Source: Actinoplanes sp. TBRC 11911 (lineage in GTDB: Bacteria > Actinomycetota > Actinomycetes > Mycobacteriales > Micromonosporaceae). From it: a stretch of 64,000 bases of DNA. The DNA is taken from NCBI RefSeq assembly GCF_012933445.1, contig NZ_JABBNC010000020.1, positions 62,001-126,000 on the forward strand. The letters run 5' to 3'. The notes below the pieces were generated by a model. That model saw only the letters and a list, made by a program, of their open reading frames with translations. It had not been told where the DNA came from and did not search any database. The position numbers were made by a program, and so were the translations under genes. Positions within the stretch are counted from its first letter, which is position 1. The number at the start of each line of letters is the position of its first letter. Of the stretch, positions 25,269 to 34,809 are shown piece after piece.

Positions 25269-26869
25269 TCAGCGGCCGCTCACCGCGGCCAGGACCTCCG
25301 GCATCCGCCGGTCCAGCAGGTCGCCGGCGATCCCCGAGCCGATCAGGTACGCCGCCGCCCCGTATGCCACCCCGGCGGGCAACCCGATCCACGGCCACAC
25401 GCCGCCCAGCGTCCAGGCGAGGATCTGCAAGGGCAGCGCCACGATCACCGTGCCGAGCATGACGCCGGCGGTCAGCAGGCCCTTCGCCGCGCCGCCGCCC
25501 GACGAGATCGCGAACGGGCTGGTCGAGGCGGGCAGGGCGTAGGCCGCGCGGACCGACAGCGGCAGCACCATGCCGAGCCCGACGCCGTAGGTCGCGACGA
25601 GCAGACCGAACCGCGCCGGGATCGACGCCGCGTCGCCGGACACCACGCCGACCACGATGGCGATCACCACCATCACCGGCACCACGAAGATCGCGTGAGC
25701 GGTGGCCCGGGAGTGCACCTCGAGCCGGCCGGGCACCCCGGCGATCACATTCGCCGCGTACGCGCTGCCGTCGTACGCGAACTGGTTGGCCAGCGCGACC
25801 GCCCCGATCGCCCCGATCAGCAGCACGGTCGGCCCGGCGTTCCCGCCACTCATCGCGAGCGGGATCGGCAGGAACAGCCCCGCCACCGTGAACGTGATCA
25901 ACGCCGCCCGCCGGCGGGTCTCGCGCGACCAGTACCGCAGCTCCCGGGAGACCAGAGCGCCGAACGCCGTACGCGGGAGCCAGCGCACCAGCAGCAGATC
26001 GACGGGAGCACCGGATGCCCCCGCCGCGCGCCCGCCCGCCGCGGCGACCCCGCCGAGCATCGCGTTCTCCACCGTCGCCGCCCACCAGCGCAGCAGCAGG
26101 ACGATCGTCACCAGCACGATCAGCAGTTTCACCGGCACCGCCCAGGCACGGTCGGCGACCACGTCCAGGCCGAGCGTGAAGGGGGCACCGAGCGGCGTCC
26201 AGCCGACCACCCGCGCGACGGTCGCGATCGCGTCCCACTCGGCGCGCTGTGCCGCCGCCACCGCCGCGAGCTGGATCGGCCCGAGCATCGAGGCCAGCAC
26301 GGCCAGCAGCACCACGGCCAGCTCACGCGACCGGCGCGACCGCAATCCGGTGGCGAACGCGCTGGTCACGGCCCGGCTCAGGGTCACGCAGAGGATCAGG
26401 CCGCAGAGGATGCCGGCGAGCTCGGCGACCAGCGCGCCGATCCCGCCCAGCCGGGCCGCCGTGTCGACCATCCCACCGGTGGCCACCAGCGTGGACACCG
26501 CGGGCAGCCCGGCCATCGAGGCCACGAACAGTCCGGTGATCAGCGTGCGGCGGGGCAGCGGCAGCAGCGCGAACCGGGCCGGATCCAGCGACTCGTCGAC
26601 GCCGAAGAACACGATCGGCAGGAACAACCAGCCCAGGACCAGCGCGGCGCCGCCGAGCGGGAGCAGGATGCCGGCCGCCCGCGCGCTGTCCGCGACGCCG
26701 GGAACGGCGAAGATCGCGTACCCGCCGATCGCGAGCAGGGCGGCCACCACCACGCCGGTGAGGAACAGGACGATCCGGACCGGACGGCCGCGCAGGTTGT
26801 TGCCGATCAGCCGCAGCTTGAGCCGCACGAACGGCCACGGTGACACGGCCGCGACGGCCGGGGTGGCGG

Positions 26870-26873
<4 letters not shown>
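25269..26873 (-). CDS. ABC-2 type transporter permease, large
   Basis: A 534-residue integral membrane protein with about 12 segments in two halves, for example LFLTGVVVAALLAIGGYAIFA, ALVLGWLFLPIVFFGV, LLIVLVTIVLLLRWWA, and ILAWTLGGVWPWIGLPAGV near the end. It forms the channel of an exporter with the preceding ATPase. The substrate is unknown. The GTG start overlaps the ATPase stop by four bases (GTGA), so translation is coupled. The protein is about twice the size of a simple ABC-2 permease, fitting a fused-dimer type. Confidence 0.88.
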
Positions 26874-27649
<776 letters not shown>

Positions 27650-27729
27650 TCCCCGACACTACGGGCGCGCCCCGGCCCGGACCACCCCTGATCATGACGG
27701 CGGCCCGGGCCCGATCGGGCGAGTCCCCC

Positions 27730-28368
27730 TCAGCCCACCCGCTCGATCACGGCGCGTCGGATCAGGAACTTTCCCGGCTCGCGGACCTGTTCAAACGCCG
27801 CGTTGTTGAGGAGTACGCAACTTCCGGAGGGGGTGGCCACCCGGACGGTGATGCTCTTGTTGTTGTCCAGGTTTGTCACCTTGAGGCGCGTTCCGATCGG
27901 GAATGTGCCGCTGGAGGCGAAGGGTTCGCCGGCTTCACCGGAGAGGGTGACGGTCGAGCCCTTGCAGACAACCTCACCGGCGGGCGTTTTGTCCCCAACC
28001 GGAGGCTTTGCGGAGGCGGGAGGCTTCGCGGCCGGCGGTTTGGCCCCCGGCACCCCCGCGGCAACGTCCGCTGTGCATCCGGCCACCTGCCGCCGCTGGT
28101 TGATCAGGTCCACCACGTCCTGCCGATTCGCGATCCGCGCATCCGAGAGCGCATCCGGATTGGCCCGCTGCCCCGCGATGAACTCGAGGTTGTTGCGCAA
28201 CGCCTGATCAAGCCCGCCGCAGTCCTCACGCGGCGCGCCGGCCGCGGTGTTCTCGCCCGCGCTGCTCACCCCGGTGCTGACCGCGAAGGCCCCGCCCACG
28301 AGCGCCACCGCCGCCAACCCGATCAGCAGTTTGCGGGTCCGGTTCGGGTTCCGCCGGTATCGCCTCAT
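27730..28368 (-). CDS. Secreted protein with a degenerate RlpA/double-psi barrel-like C-terminus
   Basis: The 212-residue protein starts with a basic region and a signal peptide (RKLLIGLAAVALVGGAFAVSTG, cleavage near VSSAGE). Residues 45-95 are helical with Cys pairs, followed by a Lys/Pro/Ala repeat linker (KPPAAKPPASAKPP). The C-terminal 75 residues (GTFPIGTRLKVTNLDNNKSITVRV) closely follow the RlpA/expansin barrel pattern, but the catalytic Asp motif that normally comes next is replaced by ATPSGSCVLL. The ATG follows GGGAGG by six bases. It is probably a non-catalytic wall-binding protein. Confidence 0.7.
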   Translation of the reverse strand: MRRYRRNPNRTRKLLIGLAAVALVGGAFAVSTGVSSAGENTAAGAPREDCGGLDQALRNNLEFIAGQRANPDALSDARIANRQDVVDLINQRRQVAGCTADVAAGVPGAKPPAAKPPASAKPPVGDKTPAGEVVCKGSTVTLSGEAGEPFASSGTFPIGTRLKVTNLDNNKSITVRVATPSGSCVLLNNAAFEQVREPGKFLIRRAVIERVG

Positions 28369-28453
28369 GTCGCGCCTCCCAAAGTTCGCCATGTGCCACC
28401 GGTGACTACGGCCGCCGGCGAGACCCGGGATGAGCGTTGAGGTTTAAAGATCC

Positions 28454-30076
28454 TTAAATCCGAAGCGATTCCGGCGCGTGCAACCGCAGCATCGTGGCGC
28501 CCACATCGGACGGCACCCGACGGCTGGTCAGCAGCGATCCCGTCACCATCACCAGGAACGCGAGCGGGACGGTCCAGGCCGCCGGCTGCTCGATGAACTC
28601 GGCGACCCACCCGTGCAACGGCGGCCCCAGCACGGTGATCAGCACGGCCGCCATCGCCGCACCCCCGCCGGCCAGCACCCCGGCGATCGCGCCCAGGTCG
28701 GTGAGACGCCGCCACCAGATGCCGAGCACCAGCAACGGGCAGAAACTGGACGCCGCCACCGCGAACGCGAGCCCCACCACCCGCGAGACGTCCATCGTGG
28801 AGACATAGAGCGAGAGCGTCACCGGCACGATCGCGGCGAGCAGCGTCGCCACCCGGAAGTCGCGCACCGAGCCGTGCCGCCCGGCCTTGAGCACGTCCGT
28901 GAAGACCACCCCGGCAACGCTGGTGAGCAGCCCGGACGAGGTGGACAGGAAGGCGGCCAGCGCACCCGCGGTCACCAGCGCACCGAGCAGCCGGCCCAGC
29001 TCGCCGCCGCCGAGCGCCGCCTCGGGCAGCAGCAGTACGACGGCGTCGGTGCGGCCGGTCATCAGCAACTGGGGCGTATAGACGCGGCCCAACACCCCGT
29101 ACAAGGTGGGCAAAAGATAGAAAAGACCAACCAGAGCGAGGACCACCAGCGTCGTACGCCTCGCCGCCGCCCCATCCGGATTCGTGTAGAAGCGGACCAG
29201 CACATGTGGCAGCCCCATGGTGCCCAGAAAGGTCGCCAGGATCAGCGAATACGTCGCGAACAGGCTGCCGTCGCCGCCGGGCAGCAGCCAGTCCGCGCCG
29301 AAGTGGGCGTCCACCGTGCTCACCGGCGGCACCGGATCGCCCGCCTGATAGCTCAGCCGCTGACCCGCCTGCACCGGCACCCCGCCGACCAGCGCGTCCT
29401 GCTGGATCTCGACGGTGGTGGCGACCCGGAACGTCGCACCGCCCGGCGGGGTGACCTGCGGCCGGCCGTCCGACTGCCACTGCAGGATCAGGAAGATCAC
29501 CGGAACGGCCAGCGCGGTCAGCTTCAGCCAGTACTGGAAGGCCTGCACGAAGGTGATCGCGCGCATCCCGCCGAGGGCCACGTTCGCGGTCACCACGGCA
29601 CCGACGAGCAGCGCGCCCCACTCGTACGATCCGCCGGTCACCGTGGTGAAGGTCAGACCCGCGCCCTGCAACTGCGGCACCAGGTAGAGACAGCCGATGA
29701 AGACGACGAAGACGCTGGCCAGCCGGCGCAGCCGGAACGAACCCAGCCGCACCTGGCAGAAGTCGGGCAGCGTGAACGCGCCGGAGCGGCGCAACGGTGC
29801 CGCCACGAAGAGCAGCAGCGCGAGATAGCCCGCCGCGAAGCCGACCGGGTACCAGAGCACGTCCACGCCGTACCGCAGGATCAGCCCCGCGACGCCCAGG
29901 AAGGACGCCGCGGACAGGTATTCACCGCTGATCGCGGCCGCGTTCCAGGACGGGCTCACCGACCGCGACGCCACCAGGAAATCCGAGGTGGTGCGCGCGA
30001 ACCGCAGGCCGTACGCGCCGATGCCGACCGTCACCAGAACGACCAGGACCAGGCCGGGTACGACGTACGGGTTCAC
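28454..30076 (-). CDS. Second SSS-family cation/monocarboxylate symporter
   Basis: A 540-residue paralogue of the upstream-located symporter: FLVASRSVSPSWNAAAISGEYLSAASFLGVAGLIL is the substrate-site block, and YSLILATFLGTMGLPHVLVRFYTNPDG is the second block. There are about 13 membrane segments. An insertion of about 50 hydrophilic residues (GGATFRVATTVEIQQDALVGG ...) between segments is absent from the first copy. The start is GTG overlapping the upstream small gene (GTGA). Acetate, pyruvate or propionate are candidate substrates. Confidence 0.9.
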   Translation of the reverse strand: MNPYVVPGLVLVVLVTVGIGAYGLRFARTTSDFLVASRSVSPSWNAAAISGEYLSAASFLGVAGLILRYGVDVLWYPVGFAAGYLALLLFVAAPLRRSGAFTLPDFCQVRLGSFRLRRLASVFVVFIGCLYLVPQLQGAGLTFTTVTGGSYEWGALLVGAVVTANVALGGMRAITFVQAFQYWLKLTALAVPVIFLILQWQSDGRPQVTPPGGATFRVATTVEIQQDALVGGVPVQAGQRLSYQAGDPVPPVSTVDAHFGADWLLPGGDGSLFATYSLILATFLGTMGLPHVLVRFYTNPDGAAARRTTLVVLALVGLFYLLPTLYGVLGRVYTPQLLMTGRTDAVVLLLPEAALGGGELGRLLGALVTAGALAAFLSTSSGLLTSVAGVVFTDVLKAGRHGSVRDFRVATLLAAIVPVTLSLYVSTMDVSRVVGLAFAVAASSFCPLLVLGIWWRRLTDLGAIAGVLAGGGAAMAAVLITVLGPPLHGWVAEFIEQPAAWTVPLAFLVMVTGSLLTSRRVPSDVGATMLRLHAPESLRI

Positions 30077-30471
30077 TGCTCGGGCCTGCGGATGACGGCG
30101 ATGAAGTCCTGCTCGTTGCGTTCGGCCCAGCGCACGTACGCCCACCCGACCCCCACCAGGAACGGGAAGGCCAGCACCCCGAGCAGCATCCACGGCAGGT
30201 TGACACCGAGCACCTTGACCTCGCCGACCCGGGGCGCGACCGCGAACAGCAGCGGCAGCGCTCCCAACCCGGTGACCACCACCAGTGCCAGCCGCAGCGC
30301 GAGCGCCAGCTGGGCCCGCACCAGTCCCTTGACCAGCGCTTCCCCGACCGAGGTCTGCTCGGCCAGGTCGGCGTGGGCACGGTCGGCCGGCAGCCGCCGC
30401 GTCGCCGCCTCACCCAGGACGACGCGGGTGCGTGGCGGGGCCGGGCGGGGCGTCTCGTCGTCGGCGGCCAT
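30073..30471 (-). CDS. DUF485-like membrane protein, partner of the second symporter
   Basis: A 132-residue protein with two membrane segments (LALALRLALVVVTGLGALPLLFA and LPWMLLGVLAFPFLVGVGWAYVRW) and an acidic, Arg-rich N-terminus. It lacks close identity to the other DUF485 gene but has the same size, topology and coupled position in front of a symporter. It ends FIAVIRRPEQ. Its function as a symporter subunit is inferred from context. Confidence 0.75.
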   Translation of the reverse strand: MAADDETPRPAPPRTRVVLGEAATRRLPADRAHADLAEQTSVGEALVKGLVRAQLALALRLALVVVTGLGALPLLFAVAPRVGEVKVLGVNLPWMLLGVLAFPFLVGVGWAYVRWAERNEQDFIAVIRRPEQ

Positions 30472-30501
30472 GCCCGGAGTCTGGCGGCCGGCGACAGGAT
30501 G

Positions 30502-32061
30502 TCAAGAGCAACGCCAGGTCGGACCGTCGACGTGTTGCTCGGCGAGCACGCGCCGCGCCCGTTCGCGGCCCAGGTTCCAGCCGCGCCAGCCGTCTTCCTG
30601 GCGGCTGCTCAGGTGCATGCTCATCCGGCCCAGCACGCACTCGCGGTCGGCCGGGTTCAGCGCGGTCAACGCGGGTGCCGCGTCCGGCGACAGCCCACCG
30701 AGGTAGAGCAGGTCGGCGCTGCGGTTCTGCTGGATGTTGTAGCTGGCGATCATGCCGTCCGGGTTCGCCACCGCCAGGCCGAGCAGCGCGGCCACCCCGG
30801 CGGCGATGGCCACCCGGGGCAGCCAGGCCGCCAGGATCCGCAGGCCGGCGACGAGAACCAGCAGCAGCACGAACCCGAACCACAGCTCACACGCGGCGAC
30901 CAGCAGGCGCAGCCGGGTCAGCCCGTACGTCTGCGCGTAAAGGTTCATCCGCAGCAGCGCCGACGCGACGATCACCAGGGTCAGCCCGGCCAGCGCGCCG
31001 AGGATCGCGCGGATCAGCACCCGGTCGATCGGGCTCCGCCGTGGCGCCCACCGAGCGGCACCGGCCAGCACGAACAAGGTCAGCACGGTTACGAAGGAGA
31101 GCTGCCAGAACCCGCCGCGGGCGTAGTTCGCGTAGGTGAGCCCGTCGGTGGCCAGCACGTGCCGATCGCCTCCGAAGAGGACGGTGAGCTGCACGATCAC
31201 GAAACCGGCGAAGAGCACGACCAGCAGGCCGAGGGGAACGGCCCACTCGATGCGGTTGACCTTGCGGCCCTCGGTGCCGTCCAATCCGGACAGATCCGGT
31301 GGGTTGGCCCGCAGGAACGCGGCCCCGCCGACGATCATGCAGGTCAGGCCGGCCAGCAGGACCCACCGGAACAGCGTGAGCGCGGAGAAGTTCGGGACGA
31401 TGGCGGCGAGCACGTCCGCGAACGCCGGGTCGGCGGAGGCGAACAGAGCACCGAAGACGACCAGCAGCAGGGCGGACACGCCGACCGTCCAGACGATCCG
31501 GACGTTGCGTCCCGGCCCGTGCCCGATCCGCCGCCCGCCCGCGGCCAGCCAGGGCAGTGCCCGGAACGCCGCGAACACCTGCATCCAGTATCCCGTCGTG
31601 ATGCTGCGCATCGAGCGTCCGCCGGTGATCGCGAGCGCGCCGGTGAGCGTCGCGGTGAGCAGGCAGAGCACGAAGAGCCAGCCGGCCGAGCGGAACAGGC
31701 CGACCGCGATCAGGGCGACCGTCGCCGCGGTCCAGCCGTAGCGTTCCGGCCCCACCCGCGGCGCGTCGCGCACGACCAGCGGCAGCGGGGCGCCCGGCGC
31801 CGGCGAGTCCGGGAACAGCCGGGGGATCTTGAGGGCGGTGGCCCCGGCCAGGGCGGTGACGAGCCAGCCCGCACCGGTCCGGTCGAGCGGGACGGCGAGC
31901 GCGGCCACCACGCCGGCCGTCAGCACGGCGATGACCGTGGCGGCAACGGGCGGGCGTCCGGTGACCGGCCATCGCCGGCGCCACGGGTCGGTCGCCTGCC
32001 AGGGACCGTGCAGCGGTGGTGGCGCGACAACCGGTGTCTGGACAACCGGAACGGTGGACAT
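30502..32061 (-). CDS. DUF4173 family membrane protein
   Basis: A 519-residue polytopic membrane protein with about 11 segments, starting with a Pro-rich cytoplasmic tail. The DUF4173 hallmarks are the LFRSAGWLFVLCLLTA region, ASADPAFADVLAAIVPNFS, and the Y-G-L-T-R-L-R-L motif in the last third, followed by NPDGMIASYNIQQNR. Function is unknown. The ATG has GGAGG five bases upstream. It lies downstream of the OmpR/kinase operon on the same strand. Confidence 0.85.
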   Translation of the reverse strand: MSTVPVVQTPVVAPPPLHGPWQATDPWRRRWPVTGRPPVAATVIAVLTAGVVAALAVPLDRTGAGWLVTALAGATALKIPRLFPDSPAPGAPLPLVVRDAPRVGPERYGWTAATVALIAVGLFRSAGWLFVLCLLTATLTGALAITGGRSMRSITTGYWMQVFAAFRALPWLAAGGRRIGHGPGRNVRIVWTVGVSALLLVVFGALFASADPAFADVLAAIVPNFSALTLFRWVLLAGLTCMIVGGAAFLRANPPDLSGLDGTEGRKVNRIEWAVPLGLLVVLFAGFVIVQLTVLFGGDRHVLATDGLTYANYARGGFWQLSFVTVLTLFVLAGAARWAPRRSPIDRVLIRAILGALAGLTLVIVASALLRMNLYAQTYGLTRLRLLVAACELWFGFVLLLVLVAGLRILAAWLPRVAIAAGVAALLGLAVANPDGMIASYNIQQNRSADLLYLGGLSPDAAPALTALNPADRECVLGRMSMHLSSRQEDGWRGWNLGRERARRVLAEQHVDGPTWRCS

Positions 32062-32141
32062 GGCAGCCTCCGATTTTGAGCAGGGTGAACCGCCCCGATG
32101 TCCCGTTCGCCGGGCTTATCGGGTGCGAGATGAATGCGAGT

Positions 32142-33164
32142 TCAGGCGGTCAGCGGCAAGGTCACGTGGATGTGGCAGCCGCGCAGATCCGCGTCCGGAT
32201 CGGCCACGGCGATGGTGCCGTTGTGCAGCTGGACCACCCAGTGGGCGATCGCGAGACCGAGCCCGGTCCCGCCGCCCTCCGCGCGCTCGCCGCGGGTGAA
32301 GCGTTCGAAGACACGATTGCGCTCGGCCGGCGGAATCCCGGCGCCCTCGTCGGCGACGGCCACCAGCACGTGGTCGTCGTGGCGTTCGGCGCGGACCAGC
32401 ACGGTTCCGCCGGGCGGGCTGTGCCGGGCCGCGTTGTCCAGCAGGTTGGCGAACACCTGGTGCAGCCGCTCCCGGTCGCCGGGCACCACGACGCTGGGCG
32501 TGGACACCTCGAACCGCACCAGACGGCCGGCGCCCGCGGCGTTCACCCGGGCCTCGGCCACCACATCGTCCAGGAAGGCGGGCACGTTGATCGGCGTGCG
32601 GGTCATCGGGACCACGCCGGCGTCCAGACGGGACAGGTCGAGCAGCTCGGTGACCAGGCGTCCGAGCCGTTCGGTCTGGGTCAGGGCGGTCTGCATCATC
32701 GCCGGTTCGGCCGCGGCCACGCCGTCGACGATGTTCTCCAGCAGACCCTGCAACGCCGTGATCGGCGTCCGCAACTCGTGCGAGACGTTCGCGATCAGCT
32801 CGCGCCGCTGCCGGTCGGCGGCCGCCAGGTCGGCGGCCATCTGGTTGAACGCGGCCGCCAGCTCGCCCACCTCGTCCTGCGAGGTGGCCCGGACCCGGCG
32901 GGTGTAGTCACCCTGCGCCATCGCCCGGGCCGCGGCGGTCATCTCGCGCAGCGGCGAGGTCATGCCGTGCGCCAGGAACTGCACGATCGTCACCCCGACG
33001 ATCGCCGAGGTGAACGCCACCCAGAACGGGAACCAGCCCAGCCAGAGCGTGAACCAGGTCATGCCGCCGCCGCCCGCCGCCGCCAGCACCATGATGATCT
33101 TCATTTTGATCGAGCGCACCGGATCGAGCGGGCGGGGCAGCCAGGTGACGGCGGGCAGTCTCAT
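32142..33164 (-). CDS. Sensor histidine kinase of a two-component system
   Basis: A 340-residue membrane kinase. Two close hydrophobic stretches at about 20-65 form the anchor, with almost no extracellular loop, so sensing is probably within the membrane or cytoplasm. HAMP follows (MTSPLREMTAAARAMAQGDYTRRV), then HisKA with the phospho-histidine in NVSHELRTPITALQGLLE, N-box NLLDNAARHS, G1 DEGAGI and G2 GGGTGLGLAI. The ATG overlaps the response-regulator stop (ATGA). It belongs with the adjacent OmpR regulator. Confidence 0.95.
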   Translation of the reverse strand: MRLPAVTWLPRPLDPVRSIKMKIIMVLAAAGGGGMTWFTLWLGWFPFWVAFTSAIVGVTIVQFLAHGMTSPLREMTAAARAMAQGDYTRRVRATSQDEVGELAAAFNQMAADLAAADRQRRELIANVSHELRTPITALQGLLENIVDGVAAAEPAMMQTALTQTERLGRLVTELLDLSRLDAGVVPMTRTPINVPAFLDDVVAEARVNAAGAGRLVRFEVSTPSVVVPGDRERLHQVFANLLDNAARHSPPGGTVLVRAERHDDHVLVAVADEGAGIPPAERNRVFERFTRGERAEGGGTGLGLAIAHWVVQLHNGTIAVADPDADLRGCHIHVTLPLTA

Positions 33165-33853
33165 CGTTCGACCTCCAGGGCATAACCCACCCCGTGCACC
33201 GTACGGATGAGGTCCGGCCCGAGCTTGCGGCGCAGACCTTTGATGTGACTGTCCACGGTGCGCGTCCCGGAGGCGTCGGCCCAGCCCCAGACGTCGGCGA
33301 GCAGCCGCTCCCGGGGCAGCACGGTGCGCGGGTGCGCGGCCAGGTGGGTCAGCAGGTCGAACTCGGTCGGCGTCAGGTGCGCCTCGATCCCGGCGCGCAG
33401 CACCCGCCGCTCGGCCTGATTGATCTCCAGATCGCCGAACCGCAGCGTGGGCGACGCCTCCGGAGCCGGCGCCGACTTCGCGGCCCGGCGCAGCAGCGCG
33501 TGCACGCGGGCGGCCAGCTCGCGCATCGAGAACGGCTTGGACATGTAGTCGTCGGCGCCGACCGCGAGGCCGACCAGCAGGTCGCTCTCGTCGTCGCGGG
33601 CGGTGAGCATGAGGACCGGGACCGGGCGCTCGGCCTGGATCCGCCGGCAGACCTCGAGGCCGTCGAAGCCGGGCAGCATCACGTCGAGCACGACCACGTC
33701 GGGCTGGTGCCGGCGCGCGGCGGCGACCGCGGCCGGGCCGTCGCCGGCGATCTCCACCGTGAAGCCCTCGGCGCGCAGGCGAGCCGCCACCGACTCCGCG
33801 ATGGTCCGCTCGTCCTCCACCACGAGAACCCGGCGCTCGAACGTTGTGTCCAC
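33161..33853 (-). CDS. OmpR/PhoB-type response regulator
   Basis: A 230-residue regulator: receiver domain with acidic pocket VVEDE and phosphoacceptor Asp in VVVLDVMLPGFDG (about Asp54), switch MLTARDDESDLLVGLAVGADDYMSKPF, then a winged-helix C-terminus (LTPTEFDLLTHLAAHPRTVLPRERLL ... RTVDSHIKGLRRKLG). The start is GTG. It is co-translated with the kinase downstream. A cluster of DnaA-box-like 9-mers lies in its upstream region. Confidence 0.95.
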   Translation of the reverse strand: MDTTFERRVLVVEDERTIAESVAARLRAEGFTVEIAGDGPAAVAAARRHQPDVVVLDVMLPGFDGLEVCRRIQAERPVPVLMLTARDDESDLLVGLAVGADDYMSKPFSMRELAARVHALLRRAAKSAPAPEASPTLRFGDLEINQAERRVLRAGIEAHLTPTEFDLLTHLAAHPRTVLPRERLLADVWGWADASGTRTVDSHIKGLRRKLGPDLIRTVHGVGYALEVER

Positions 33854-33981
33854 GTCTCCACCTCCCGGCCGTCGCGCCCATCAAACACAGGTGCGGCAAG
33901 CCCGGCCGATGCCCCCCGTGGCCATCGGCCAGGCTCTGGCGGGGAGCTTATTGATCATCCGTGCAGACGCGGCGCGGGGAT

Positions 33982-34067
33982 TGTGAACAACCTGTGGAGG
34001 TCGGGCCGTCTGGCTGTGGATAACCCTGTGGAGAACGGCGTCAGGTTGTGGACAACCGTGTGGATTC
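33982..34067 (-). promoter_or_regulatory. Cluster of six DnaA-box-like 9-mers, same orientation
   Basis: On the + strand the 9-mers begin at 33982, 33993, 34015, 34027, 34047 and 34059. Those at 34015, 34027 and 34047 exactly match TTNTCCACA on the minus strand (TTATCCACA, TTCTCCACA, TTGTCCACA). The other three have one or two changes. The steps are 11, 22, 12, 20 and 12 bases, close to whole turns of the helix. The cluster sits between the end of the LytTR gene and the start of the OmpR gene, 129-214 bases upstream of the latter. Confidence 0.6.
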
Positions 34068-34809
34068 AGCGGGTCCAGTCGTGTTTGGCGGCCCGGATCA
34101 GCTTGTCCTTGAGCTCGCGCGTGTGCCGCCGGCTGACCGGCAGCTCCACCTCGTCCACCGTCACGACATAGCCCGAGGTGGTCAGCCGCAGCTCCGCGAC
34201 CAGGCGCAACTGCACCAGGTACGACCGGTGGATACGGACGAACCCGGCCTCCGCCCAGCGCTCGGCGAGCGTCGCCAGCGACACCCGCACCAGGTGCGAG
34301 GCGTCGGCGGTGTGCAGCCGGGCGTAGTCGCCCTGCGCCTCCACCCAGCGCACCGAGGAGCGCGGCAGCATCCGGGTCGTGCCGGCCAGCTCCACCGGGA
34401 TGGCCGGTTCGTCGGCGGGCACCGCCTGCATCGGCACCGTGACCGAGCGCAGCCCGCTGACCCGGCGGATCGACTCGCCCAGCCGCTCGGCCCGCACCGG
34501 CTTGCGGACGTAGTCGGTCACGCCCAGGTCGAAGGCGTCCACCGCGCCGTCGTCGTAGGCGGTGACGAAGACGATCGCCGGGGGCCGCGCGAAGCGGCGC
34601 AGGATCCGGGCCAGCTCCATGCCGTCCAGGCCGGGCATGCGGATGTCCAGGAAGACCGCGTCGACCTCGGTGTCGCGCAGCACCCGGAGCGCCTCGGTGG
34701 CGTCGCCGGCGCGATGCACATGCGCCACCCGCCCGTCCGCGTTCAGCAGATAGGCCAGTTCGTCCAGCGCCGGCGGTTCGTCGTCGACGGCCAACACGAC
34801 AAGACTCAC
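34066..34809 (-). CDS. LytTR-type response regulator
   Basis: A 247-residue regulator: receiver (LVVLAVDDEPPALDELAYLL, phosphoacceptor in AVFLDIRMPGLDG, FVTAYDDGAVDAFDLGVTDYVRKP) followed by a LytTR DNA-binding domain (VRWVEAQGDYARLHTADASHLVRVSLATL ... VRIHRSYLVQL, PVSRRHTRELKD). The start is GTG overlapping the kinase stop (GTGA). Regulators of this type often control carboxylate transporters near them, so the two symporter loci are plausible targets. Confidence 0.94.
   Translation of the reverse strand: MSLVVLAVDDEPPALDELAYLLNADGRVAHVHRAGDATEALRVLRDTEVDAVFLDIRMPGLDGMELARILRRFARPPAIVFVTAYDDGAVDAFDLGVTDYVRKPVRAERLGESIRRVSGLRSVTVPMQAVPADEPAIPVELAGTTRMLPRSSVRWVEAQGDYARLHTADASHLVRVSLATLAERWAEAGFVRIHRSYLVQLRLVAELRLTTSGYVVTVDEVELPVSRRHTRELKDKLIRAAKHDWTR

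Noticed and set aside
24225..26843. Very long plus-strand open frame over the ABC transporter genes
   Set aside because: A GC-rich shadow of the permease with Arg/Gly/Pro-rich nonsense composition.
28478..30706. 742-codon plus-strand open frame over the second symporter
   Set aside because: An antisense shadow with highly repetitive His/Arg/Gln composition.
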